From assembly GCF_947241705.1 (NCBI RefSeq), contig NC_079257.1, positions 372,001-436,000 on the forward strand: DNA of 64,000 bases, written 5' to 3'. Under the pieces are notes generated by a model that saw only the letters and a program-made list of their open reading frames with translations, was not told the origin of the DNA and searched no databases. Source of the DNA: Saccharomyces mikatae IFO 1815 (lineage: Eukaryota; Ascomycota; Saccharomycetes; Saccharomycetales; Saccharomycetaceae). The translations under genes and the position numbers were made by a program. Below are positions 49,259 through 58,491 of the stretch, piece by piece. Each line of letters begins with the position of its first letter. Position 1 is the stretch's first letter.

Positions 49259-50662
49259 CTATTGCTTTAGTAGAGTACCATTGTAATGGGTGGTGTTCCA
49301 GTCCCAGTAGAATGTTAATTCAGTGACGTTACTGACACTGCTGACGTTACAGACCTTTAGGAAATCAGTACCGGCCACTCTCTTTTCAGCGTAGTCGTAG
49401 AAGTCCTTTATTTCACAAGAGAAACCTGGACCAGTGGAGCAGGATTCGAGTGGCACGACAGCGTCGTTGATGACGTATCTGACATAGGTGTCATTGGAAC
49501 ATTGGAACTTTTCAGTGTAAACACGGGCACCTTGAGGAATGTACCAGGACTTATGGAAAGTGTTGCCCATGAATGGAACGTACTCAGCGGTCAAATTGTT
49601 CTTGTCGTCAACAATACCTATCGTAGTTAAATAGTTCAAAATATCGGTGTCATGGGTAAAACTCAACCAAACCTTGTTGTCTTGGACTTCGCTTTGTTTC
49701 ATCAACTTCAAAGAAGCATTGAACAAGTTGGCACCAACAGATTTGATCATATCATAACCTGGACCATCCTGGTAGAAGGAGACCAAGTCTTGGCCATAGG
49801 AATAACGGACCAATTCATCTTTGGTAAAGATATCACAGACATCACTGTAACCTCTGGCATTTAATTCGTATGCACACCATGCAAACAAAGTGTTAGCATC
49901 AGTTGAGGTCAAGTTCAAACCCTTGTTTTCCTTGTTTAATCTCTTGGCAATGTCGTCCAAATATGTGGTATCATACTTTTCCAAAATGTCATCGTTGGCG
50001 TCTTCATCCCAAGCAGGGCATGCATAACCAGCACTCAAAGTGTTGGCACCAGCAGATTCATCTTCACTAACAGTTTGTAAGGAGATGTTGAATTGGTCAC
50101 CTAAACCGTCAATGAAATATTGAGCGGTATCATGAACTCTCTCAGAACTGGAGGCAAACACTGGGAAGCTAGTTTTGTTTTCCAACATGTAACCGTATTG
50201 TGCCAAAAATTCACGAGCATGTCTCTTGGCATTCATCTCACCAGTGTATGGGTTCAAAACATCGACTGAGTTGTCAAGAGTAGTTTCCATTTCCAAATCG
50301 TTAGCGTCACGAATGAAAAATTCGTAGTCATCATTCAAAAATGAGAGCGTGCCGTTGAATTGGCGGGTATAGTTACTTAGCTTATACCATGTTTTAGAGA
50401 TAGACTTAGCCTTACTAGTAGTGGGGTATCTTTCACCATGTCTACCAATCATCTGCAATTGTTTCATCTCACAACCTTCAGGCAAATCACGAGAAATACC
50501 GTAATCTCCAGGGAAAGAGAAATATGGACCGGCACCACCCAAGAATGGGAAGATATCTTCTTGTGTACCAATCTTGGCAATGTCGGCCATCTTACCTAGA
50601 GGGATTGTGCCTGCATTAACCAAAGAAGCGGCTAAAACTGAATAAACAACAGACTTGAACAT
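49259..50662 (-). CDS. Acid phosphatase, hybrid PHO3/PHO5 type (copy 2 of 3)
   Basis: A 467-residue secreted histidine acid phosphatase with signal peptide (MFKSVVYSVLAASLVNAG), RHGERYPTTS motif and HDTD motif. It has no counterpart in S. cerevisiae gene order, where only PHO3 and PHO5 lie here. It is a mosaic: residues about 18-147 are identical to copy 3 at DNA level (387 bp), while later parts (SSSERVHDTAQ, FYQDGPGYDMIKSV and the C-terminal 130 residues with TLLKQ) follow copy 1. The 3' flank also matches that of copy 1. It therefore arose by tandem duplication of a PHO3-type gene and was later converted by PHO5. Confidence 0.93.
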   Translation of the reverse strand: MFKSVVYSVLAASLVNAGTIPLGKMADIAKIGTQEDIFPFLGGAGPYFSFPGDYGISRDLPEGCEMKQLQMIGRHGERYPTTSKAKSISKTWYKLSNYTRQFNGTLSFLNDDYEFFIRDANDLEMETTLDNSVDVLNPYTGEMNAKRHAREFLAQYGYMLENKTSFPVFASSSERVHDTAQYFIDGLGDQFNISLQTVSEDESAGANTLSAGYACPAWDEDANDDILEKYDTTYLDDIAKRLNKENKGLNLTSTDANTLFAWCAYELNARGYSDVCDIFTKDELVRYSYGQDLVSFYQDGPGYDMIKSVGANLFNASLKLMKQSEVQDNKVWLSFTHDTDILNYLTTIGIVDDKNNLTAEYVPFMGNTFHKSWYIPQGARVYTEKFQCSNDTYVRYVINDAVVPLESCSTGPGFSCEIKDFYDYAEKRVAGTDFLKVCNVSSVSNVTELTFYWDWNTTHYNGTLLKQ

Positions 50663-51103
50663 TGTTATTTTGAATGGTCTTTGTTTTTTTTGTTTATTTG
50701 ATATTACTCAATCTCTTCTAGCGTATGAGATATGATTTGGTTCCATTGATCAAACACAAGTGCTTATATTTGTTCCGTCTGATGATTTGAATCTGTTTAC
50801 TTTTTCCTAAATTGGCAATCCCAATTAAAAATTTTTTCATTCTTCTTTTTTTTCATTTTGCGATGCCAGTTCTTTGGGTTTCCCTTATACGGCATATGCA
50901 CTTAAAGTTTTCTTCTAAAAATCAAGAACGTGCCTACGCGGCGACTATTATTCTGATATAATATATGGATCCTACCTGAAGACTAGGACGGAATAATCCG
51001 ACTAACTGTTTAAGATCAATGTGTAGATTTCAAACCTTCGGCAGCATTAGTAAAAAAAATAGGTATTCGTACTTATTTCCCAACACTATTCTAGCTACAC
51101 AAA
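50663..51103. promoter_or_regulatory. Promoter of acid phosphatase copy 2
   Basis: 441 bp, homologous in part to the promoter of copy 1 (ATACGGCATATGCACTTA near 50890). One Pho4-like half-site AACGTG (CACGTT on minus) is at 50927-50932, about 270 bp before the ATG. A full CACGTG is absent. Confidence 0.5.
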
Positions 51104-52507
51104 CTATTGTCTCAGTAAACTGGCATTATAATGGGTGGTGTTCCAGTCCCAGTAGAATGTTAATTCAGTAGAGTTGCTGACGCTACTGACGTTGCAAACC
51201 TTTAAAAAATCAGTACGGGTCACTCTCTTTTCCGCATAGTCGTAGAAATCATTTATTTCACAAGAGAAACCTGGACCAGTGGAGCAGGTTTCAATTGGAA
51301 CGACAGCGTCGTTGATGACGTATCTGACATAGGTATCATTCGAACATTGGAACTTTTCAGTGTAAACACGGGCACCTTGAGGAACATACCAGGATCTGTG
51401 GAAAGTGTTGCCCATGAATGGAACGTACTCAGCGGTCAAATTGTTCTTGTCATCAATAATTCCCACTGCAGTTAAATAGTTCAAAATATCGGTATCATGG
51501 GTGAAACTCAACCAAACCTTTTGGTCTTCTATTTCACTTTGTTTCATCAACTTCAAAGAAGCGTTGAACAAGTTGGCACCGACAGATTTAATAATGTCAT
51601 AGCCTGCACTTTCTTGATAATAGGTTTCCAAATCTTGGCCATAGGAGTAACGGACCAATTCGTCTTTGGTAAAGATATCACAGACATCACTGTAACCTCT
51701 GGCATTTAATTCGTATGCACACCATGCAAACAAAGTGTTAGCATCAGTTGAGGTCAAGTTCAAACCCTTGTTTTCCTTGTTTAATCTCTTGGCAATGTCG
51801 TCCAAATATGTGGTATCATACTTTTCCAAAATGTCACCGTTAACATCGTAGTCCCAAGCAGGACATGAGTTACAAGCACTCAAAGTGTTGGCACCAGCGG
51901 ACATAGCTTCACTAACGGTCTGCAAGGAGATGTTGAATTGGTCACCTAAACCGTCAATGAAATATTGAGCAGTGTCATGGCATCTCTTAGAATTGGACGT
52001 AAAAACAGCGAACATGGTTTGATTCTCAACCATGTAACCGTACTGGGCCAAAAATTCACGAGCATGTTTCTTGGCATTCATCTCACCAGTGTATGGGTTC
52101 AAAACATCGACTGAGTTGTCAAGAGTAGTTTCCATTTCCAAATCGTTAGCGTCACGAATGAAAAATTCGTAGTCATCATTCAAAAATGAGAGCGTGCCGT
52201 TGAATTGGCGGGTATAGTTACTTAGCTTATACCATGTTTTAGAGATAGACTTAGCCTTACTAGTAGTGGGGTATCTTTCACCATGTCTACCAATCATCTG
52301 CAATTGTTTCATCTCACAACCTTCAGGCAAATCACGAGAAATACCGTAATCTCCAGGGAAAGAGAAATATGGACCGGCACCACCCAAGAATGGGAAGATA
52401 TCTTCTTGTGTACCAATCTTGGCAATGTCGGCCATCTTACCTAGAGGGATTGTGCTTGCATTAACCAAGGACGCGATTAAAATCGAATAAAGAATCGAAT
52501 TGAACAT
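51104..52507 (-). CDS. PHO5: Repressible acid phosphatase, PHO5 orthologue (copy 3 of 3)
   Basis: A 467-residue secreted histidine acid phosphatase, with signal peptide MFNSILYSILIASLVNAS, RHGERYPTTS and HDTD motifs, and many N-glycosylation sites. It hydrolyses phosphate esters outside the cell when phosphate is scarce. PHO5-specific marks are FTSNSKRCHDTAQ, ACNSCPAWDYD and the end ASLLRQ. The ATG at 52507 is the first; the frame above starts from GTG. The promoter keeps the known PHO5 layout: TATA about 100 bp, CACGTG about 245 bp and CACGTT about 358 bp before the start. It diverges from PBY1. Confidence 0.95.
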   Translation of the reverse strand: MFNSILYSILIASLVNASTIPLGKMADIAKIGTQEDIFPFLGGAGPYFSFPGDYGISRDLPEGCEMKQLQMIGRHGERYPTTSKAKSISKTWYKLSNYTRQFNGTLSFLNDDYEFFIRDANDLEMETTLDNSVDVLNPYTGEMNAKKHAREFLAQYGYMVENQTMFAVFTSNSKRCHDTAQYFIDGLGDQFNISLQTVSEAMSAGANTLSACNSCPAWDYDVNGDILEKYDTTYLDDIAKRLNKENKGLNLTSTDANTLFAWCAYELNARGYSDVCDIFTKDELVRYSYGQDLETYYQESAGYDIIKSVGANLFNASLKLMKQSEIEDQKVWLSFTHDTDILNYLTAVGIIDDKNNLTAEYVPFMGNTFHRSWYVPQGARVYTEKFQCSNDTYVRYVINDAVVPIETCSTGPGFSCEINDFYDYAEKRVTRTDFLKVCNVSSVSNSTELTFYWDWNTTHYNASLLRQ

Positions 52508-53554
52508 TGATAATCTCGAGTTTGTCACTGTGATATCTGTTGGTCTTCATCCAGAGAGAATCAAAGGCATATTGAGCTTGATATAGCAAAACTTGAACCC
52601 TTATATATGTCTCACTTGACAACTTGGGAATGTTTATTTCTATCCCAAACGAGTATATCTTGACCAGTAGGGAAACCAGTTTGATATGCTGACATGTGGA
52701 ATCTCTTCCAAAGACGACCAGAATCATATATTCGGTCTCTTAAGAACCCACGTGTGAATGCGAAAGTGTTGTTGCTTTGTTTAAACAATGACTATTGGAT
52801 TAACCCCCTTAGCCTCTTCCTTTTTTTTCCTTGGGATAACAACTATAACTTTACATGCGAAAACGTGCTAAATCAATATAAATTTCTTCATGCACACAGA
52901 AGAAAACCACTAATAAACCTTGTAGTTTTGTTTGAATAAAAATGACGTCCGCTTATTCGATAAATGTTAAAGCAGCGCAGATAGGACAACTTGGAAGCAC
53001 ATATTAGTTGAAAGCATCTCCTTTAATCCCTCTAATACCGGCTTCCTGTAAGAATAACTTTCGACGGTTATTATTGTTACGCAACTGACACCAAGTTAAC
53101 AAAATTCTTGTAACATGATATTTCGGTTGGTAAATGAGTATGTGTAAAAGAGTGATTGAAGCAGCTATTAGAGAGAGCGGCCACGCAATAAGTTGGATCA
53201 CGTTCTTCGTAATTATTACTTAGCTTGTGATTTTCAACTCATACCTACGAGTAGTAACTTATTATCTGGATATGTAAAGATAAGTTTGCGGACATAAAAA
53301 CAGAAACACTATCTTACTTTAATTTTTCCAGCTGAAATAGGAAATAATATCATGCTTTCTTCCGTTACCATACAAGGAGGGTTTGATTTTCCCTTTTTTT
53401 CCTTCGCTTCTTTAGCTTGGTAAAAGTAAAAAATATAGGTGATGGGATAACCAGAAAAACTAGATCAAGTTCATCGAAAGAATTGAGTTAAACGTTGTTA
53501 CTCTCACTTCATTTTTAACGTTATTATATAAGTATAAAAATTAGTCCTGCCAAG
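52508..53554. promoter_or_regulatory. PHO5/PBY1 divergent region with UASp1, UASp2 and TATA
   Basis: The PHO5 side has TATATAA at 52607-52601 on minus, UASp2 CACGTG at 52749-52754 and UASp1 as CACGTT on minus at 52867-52862. These are the two Pho4 sites known from S. cerevisiae, with nearly the same spacing. The PBY1 side (53200-53554) is AT-rich with TATATAAG near 53526. A minus frame at 53004-53201 is not supported as a gene. Confidence 0.85.
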
Positions 53555-55816
53555 ATGCGAGTTTTAATAACTAACGATGATGGCCCCTTGAGCGATCAAT
53601 TCTCGCCATACATCAGGCCTTTTATTCAGTATATAAAGAGAAATTATCCTGAATGGGAAATCACAGTTTGTGTGCCCCACGTTCAGAAATCATGGGTGGG
53701 TAAAGCTCACCTTGCTGGTAAAAATTTGACTGCTCAATTTGTATATTCGAAAGTTGACTCTGAGGATAATACTTTTTGGGGTCCATTTATCCAGCCGCAA
53801 ATTAAGTCAGAAAACTCCAAATTACCTTACGTTCTTAATGCAGAAATTCCAAAAGATGCAATTGAGTGGGTTTTGATTGATGGAACTCCAGCATCGTGTG
53901 CAAACATCGGTCTACATCTATTGTCTAATAAACGTTTCGATATAGTACTATCAGGTCCAAATGTTGGTAGAAATACATCCGCTGCTTATATTACATCATC
54001 GGGTACTGTGGGAGGTGCAATGGAATCCGTTATTACTGGAAATACAAAGGCCATTGCTGTATCCTGGGCCTACTTTAATGGATTAAAAAGCGTCTCTCCG
54101 CTGCTAATGGAAAAGGCTTCCAAGAGATCTTTAGACGTTATCAATTATCTTGTAAACAACTGGGACCCAAAGACAGATTTATATAGTATTAATGTTCCTT
54201 TAGTGGAGAGTTTAAATGACAATACGAAGGTCTACTACGCACCAATTTGGGAAAATAGATGGATTCCAATATTCAACGGGCCCCACATTAACTTAGAGAA
54301 CAATTTTGCTGAGATTGAAGATGGTAACGAATCATCATCGATTTCTTTTAACTGGGCTCCAAGATTTGGTGCTCATAAGGATTCTATTCATTATATGGAC
54401 GAATACAAGGACAGGACTGTTTTAACGGATGCCGAAGTTATCGAAGCCAAGATGATCAGTGTCACGCCAATGAAAGCCACATTTAAGGGTGTCTATCATT
54501 TACTTGGAGAATTGAAATTGGCTCAGCAAGAAAGTAATTCACCAAAGACAAAGAACCTTGTAGTGGTAAGTATAGACCCATTGGAGTATATATACAAACC
54601 TCTAACTCGTGCACTAAAAAAGTATTTGCCACACGTGGAAATCGTATCAGATTTACCGGAATTTGACAACGAAAAACATGAAAACAAAATGAAGATTTTT
54701 CATTATGGTGACTATGAACAATTAGATATGGACAAACTCATGGAACTGCCAAATAATTATTTCACCAATTCTTATATATACAGAAAGGCATTAATTAGAA
54801 AGCATTTTCTTTCGCATACCATACAGACTTATACTGCGAAGCATCCAGAGTCCATTTTGAAGAAATCATATTTAGAATCATTTACTATTGATTTAGACTA
54901 TGCTGAATTTTTAGATGATGCATTAGATGAAAACTGGGAATTACGCCAAGAACTGGAAAATGAAAGTAAAGACAAATGGTGGATCGTGAAACCAAGTATG
55001 AGTGATAAGGGTCAAGGTATTAGAGTATTCAAAACAATTGGGGACTTGCAGGCAATTTTTGATTCATTTGATGATGAAGACAGCGAAGCTGAAGAGAGTG
55101 AAATTGACGACGATTCTGCTGATAAAAATGGAGAATTTATGGATAATAACAAAGTTAACATTTCCCAATTACGCCACTTTATTATACAAGAATATTTAAC
55201 TAATCCGTTATTACTCCCATCCATGGATAACAGAAAGTTCCACATAAGATGTTACGTTGTCTGTAAAGGAGATTTGCAAGTTTTTGTTTATGATAGAATG
55301 CTAGCGCTATTCGCTGCTAAGCCATTTGTGCCACTAGATCCATATGCGTATTCTGTAACAGATTTAAAACATTTGGAGTGTCATTTGACCAATACATGTC
55401 TACAAAGCAAAAATAAGGATAAAAACTCCTCTGTTTTGGAGTTTGATTCGATAGAAGAAATTCCAGATGAAAGAAAGTCAGATATAAAGGAACAGATCCA
55501 TTGCATAACGAATGACGTTTTCTTAGCGGCTGTCAACGTAAATAGATTAAACTTTCAGCCATTACCGAACGCATTTGAAACTTATGGTGTAGACTTTTTG
55601 ATTGATTCAGATTATGAAGTCAAGCTACTGGAGATTAATGCTTTCCCAGATTTTAAACAAACTGGAAAAGATTTAAAGAACCTCATCGATGAATTGTTTG
55701 ATGATACCGTCAAATACTGTGTTACTCCTATATTTAATGAAAATAAGGACAAGGTCAATGGTGAAACAGATCCGAACTTTGTAAAGGTCATTGATTATAC
55801 TTCGAACGGTTGGTGA
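53555..55816 (+). CDS. PBY1: Pby1, SurE-like plus tubulin-tyrosine-ligase-like protein
   Basis: 753 residues, as in S. cerevisiae. The N-terminal half (1-290) is a SurE-type nucleotidase/phosphatase fold, with the metal motif TNDDG at 6-10 and the signature LSGPNVGRN near 131-139. The C-terminal half (about 330-740) is a tubulin-tyrosine-ligase-like ATP-grasp domain, with WWIVKPSMSDKGQGIRV near 475-491 and LLEINAFPDF near 690. In S. cerevisiae it associates with P-bodies and the decapping machinery. The substrate is not settled. The start MRVLITNDDG puts the catalytic loop at the very N terminus, typical of SurE. Confidence 0.95.
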   Translation: MRVLITNDDGPLSDQFSPYIRPFIQYIKRNYPEWEITVCVPHVQKSWVGKAHLAGKNLTAQFVYSKVDSEDNTFWGPFIQPQIKSENSKLPYVLNAEIPKDAIEWVLIDGTPASCANIGLHLLSNKRFDIVLSGPNVGRNTSAAYITSSGTVGGAMESVITGNTKAIAVSWAYFNGLKSVSPLLMEKASKRSLDVINYLVNNWDPKTDLYSINVPLVESLNDNTKVYYAPIWENRWIPIFNGPHINLENNFAEIEDGNESSSISFNWAPRFGAHKDSIHYMDEYKDRTVLTDAEVIEAKMISVTPMKATFKGVYHLLGELKLAQQESNSPKTKNLVVVSIDPLEYIYKPLTRALKKYLPHVEIVSDLPEFDNEKHENKMKIFHYGDYEQLDMDKLMELPNNYFTNSYIYRKALIRKHFLSHTIQTYTAKHPESILKKSYLESFTIDLDYAEFLDDALDENWELRQELENESKDKWWIVKPSMSDKGQGIRVFKTIGDLQAIFDSFDDEDSEAEESEIDDDSADKNGEFMDNNKVNISQLRHFIIQEYLTNPLLLPSMDNRKFHIRCYVVCKGDLQVFVYDRMLALFAAKPFVPLDPYAYSVTDLKHLECHLTNTCLQSKNKDKNSSVLEFDSIEEIPDERKSDIKEQIHCITNDVFLAAVNVNRLNFQPLPNAFETYGVDFLIDSDYEVKLLEINAFPDFKQTGKDLKNLIDELFDDTVKYCVTPIFNENKDKVNGETDPNFVKVIDYTSNGW

Positions 55817-55927
55817 AGCAAAAAAGAAAAGATGAACCCATCCTAAAATATTATTACTAATAGTAAATCGTGCTAAATAATATATATGTCATTATCTTAT
55901 TCCCCAAATATTAATTTTTTTATCAAT

Positions 55928-57235
55928 TCAGGCTCTGTTAGCTTCTTCATCGGGTTCATTATCATCAGCAACACCGTCTTCCATGGTATTTTCTATCTCT
56001 TCTTCAAAATTTGTTGTCTTGTTTGTTGTAGCGCTGATCAGACCTCTTTTTACAACACGTAGAGCAACCGGAATAGTAATATCATCATCAGATATGCCCA
56101 AGAATTCCCGACTCCAACTTAATATTCTACTTCTAATTCTATTAGCTTTTATTACCGATTTTCTGATTTTTTTTAAGTTTCTTATAAACTCTTTATTTCT
56201 TTGTAGCGCAATCTGCGACAACTGTCGAGCAGATTCAATTTCCTCATTCAATTGTTGTTTTTCAGTCGCTGTCAATGTTGAAACACAAGAAGAACCGGAT
56301 GTGGATGGCAGTAATGATAGCAGCGCATTGGATTGTTCCAATCTTGGAAGCGCAAAGAAGGGATCTTCCTCTCCAATTTCTTCCGTTTTCTTATTGGTGC
56401 AATTACCTTCCGTTTTCATGGAACCATTCAAATTATTTTCGTTGATATCATATTTGTAACCACTGTCGACTTCGTCATTTACTCCTCTATCCTCTGGCAA
56501 AGTTAGATTGTGATTATAAGGCGGTAGGTTCAAGTTAGATTCAAAAATTGGTTCAGGATGATCTCCTAAAAATACTTCCAAAAACTGGGAATATCTAACA
56601 ACTGACATTTGTTCCCTTTCAATCATTAAAATTATTTGCAATGCCAAATTCTTTAAGATTGGGCTTGAAAAAGTCCTCGAGATTGGCTTATGATTAATTA
56701 CATCTCCTAGTGAAAGAATTGGTGTCAGAATCTCTTTTACATTCACTATTTTTGATAAATTTCCATCTTCTTCTTCGTTAAAGTAATCATCTGTAATATA
56801 ATCATCTTCCTCGTCACTTCCGTCGATGTGCTTATCATTACCAATCAACACAGGCTCAACGTTGATATCGGGTGTGAATTTTATTCTCTTGTACCTTCTG
56901 TTACTTTTACTGTCAGCCACAGTGTTTGTTTGCAACAGGCGATGCTCCGAACCGTTGTAGAAGATAGTTTGCTCAATAATCGGTTTAGAACTATTCAAGT
57001 CTCTTCTTGTCACAGCCTCACTCTTCTGAAGAAGTTTGTTACCTCTATTAGAAGATATACCAGTGGCGTCGGGGTACACCAGTTTTCCATCAATGGATCT
57101 CTTCAGTACCTGATAGTTACCGCTTTTCTCCTTTATTATCCTTCTTGTGAATGTGCTAATTATATTCGATTCATTGGCTAACACACTCTTATTTTCCAAT
57201 TCCACCTCGTTAATCATAGTGTCTCTAACGATCAT
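55928..57235 (-). CDS. RXT2: Rxt2, subunit of the Rpd3L histone deacetylase complex
   Basis: 435 residues from the ATG at 57235 (MIVRDTMINEVELENK); the next ATG at 57217 is also possible and lies nearer to the conserved NEVELENK. The frame above starts only from TTG. It matches S. cerevisiae Rxt2 (430 residues): conserved blocks are VLKRSIDGKLVYPDATG, the middle ILKNLALQIILMIEREQMS (Rxt2-N domain), QLNEEIESARQLSQIALQRN (coiled coil) and the acidic end ENTMEDGVADDNEPDEEANR. It acts in the nucleus in the large Rpd3 deacetylase complex. Confidence 0.92.
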   Translation of the reverse strand: MIVRDTMINEVELENKSVLANESNIISTFTRRIIKEKSGNYQVLKRSIDGKLVYPDATGISSNRGNKLLQKSEAVTRRDLNSSKPIIEQTIFYNGSEHRLLQTNTVADSKSNRRYKRIKFTPDINVEPVLIGNDKHIDGSDEEDDYITDDYFNEEEDGNLSKIVNVKEILTPILSLGDVINHKPISRTFSSPILKNLALQIILMIEREQMSVVRYSQFLEVFLGDHPEPIFESNLNLPPYNHNLTLPEDRGVNDEVDSGYKYDINENNLNGSMKTEGNCTNKKTEEIGEEDPFFALPRLEQSNALLSLLPSTSGSSCVSTLTATEKQQLNEEIESARQLSQIALQRNKEFIRNLKKIRKSVIKANRIRSRILSWSREFLGISDDDITIPVALRVVKRGLISATTNKTTNFEEEIENTMEDGVADDNEPDEEANRA

Positions 57236-57566
57236 CCCGATGAACAAGAAGTAATTACTGAGATATTTCCACCCTTATGCTTATTACTTGTAAGAGATGC
57301 TGTCATCAAGCAAGATTTCTTCCTTATTGTATCTGAGAACGAATGTTTTACCAGAACAGTACTTATTACCCGGCGTTGAATTCTTCCCACATAGGAGACA
57401 ATAATCATGTTCAAACATAACGGTTATAAGAGTGAACACTGTCATACGTTTTCAGATAGTATTGAAGTAAGGTTTATCAGGATTGTCATCCATTCTGCTT
57501 TTACAAGAGTTCTCGAGAAAACACTACTTTTCAATAACTGCACACCAAATAAAGTGAAAGGAAAAA
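57236..57566. promoter_or_regulatory. Divergent RXT2/YBR096W promoter
   Basis: 331 bp between divergent starts, with no site that I can name with confidence and no gene. A plus frame at 57407-57625 overlaps the start of YBR096W in another frame and is noise. Confidence 0.4.
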
Positions 57567-58259
57567 ATGGATTATTGCACTATTTTCAAGTGGCTCTTTG
57601 CTGCATACCTGCTTTCTTCATATAAGTCACTCCCTGGGGCATATTTTTTCAGGTTTTATTATTATGTTACTGAAACCTTATTCTTGCCCATGTTAACAGG
57701 ATTAGAAACAGAAAATATTAAGAAGCTCGAGGAAAACGAATACGGGTGCTTTTCATACACCAAGCTGGATACATATGCTTCTCCGTTCGAATGTGATTTT
57801 TACTTCCATAAGAACAATAGCACCTACTTCGCGGAATTAGATATTTCAAGAGGTGCCTTGATGTCCAAAATTTTCCAAAAACTTATGCTAAATTCTAAGC
57901 ATTATCCATACCTTCCAGTTGCTAACGTTTTCACTAACTTCTTGAAGGAGATTAAACCTTTTCAAAAATACTCGGTTTCATCAAGAATTATTTGCTGGGA
58001 TGAAAAATGGATTTATGTTATGAGTAGGTTTACAATCAAAAATGGCACCGTCTTATGCTCATTATCGTTGACCAAATACGTTCTGAAGAACGGTAGAAAG
58101 ACTATCAAACCAAAGGATGCGTTTGAATACTGTGGTATATACAATGAGAAGGTTGCCAAAATTTCTCAGGACAATCTAAAAATTTTAACGGAACAATGTG
58201 GTTTTCACGAAACAGCCCCATTAGAGAACTTGAGTCAGGACTACTGCTCCGAAATCTAG
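57567..58259 (+). CDS. YBR096W: YBR096W, ER protein related to hot-dog thioesterases
   Basis: 230 residues, the same length as S. cerevisiae YBR096W. The first 25 residues form a hydrophobic anchor (CTIFKWLFAAYLLSSYKSL). The body shows the pattern of the 4HBT/THEM6 hot-dog family: FECDFYFHKNNSTYFAELDISRG followed by strands SSRIICWDEKWIYVMSRF. In S. cerevisiae the protein is seen at the ER. The enzyme activity is not shown, and the thioesterase link is from the fold pattern only. Confidence 0.9.
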   Translation: MDYCTIFKWLFAAYLLSSYKSLPGAYFFRFYYYVTETLFLPMLTGLETENIKKLEENEYGCFSYTKLDTYASPFECDFYFHKNNSTYFAELDISRGALMSKIFQKLMLNSKHYPYLPVANVFTNFLKEIKPFQKYSVSSRIICWDEKWIYVMSRFTIKNGTVLCSLSLTKYVLKNGRKTIKPKDAFEYCGIYNEKVAKISQDNLKILTEQCGFHETAPLENLSQDYCSEI

Positions 58260-58491
58260 TTTGTCAACACATATAAATAGATTTATAGAACATATGGAAC
58301 TTTTTGTCCTCCAGGGTTTTCGCTGTGTAAATTGCGTATTACTCTGTTTTTGTTAGAGAACAATATGAAGTTTCCCTTATTTTTCAACATAAGAGAAAAA
58401 AGATAAATCTTGAAAAGTATTAGTATACAGAGTAAAGAATACGAGAACAAATAGCCACTTAAGATATATAGAAAGAGAAAAATACAGTATA

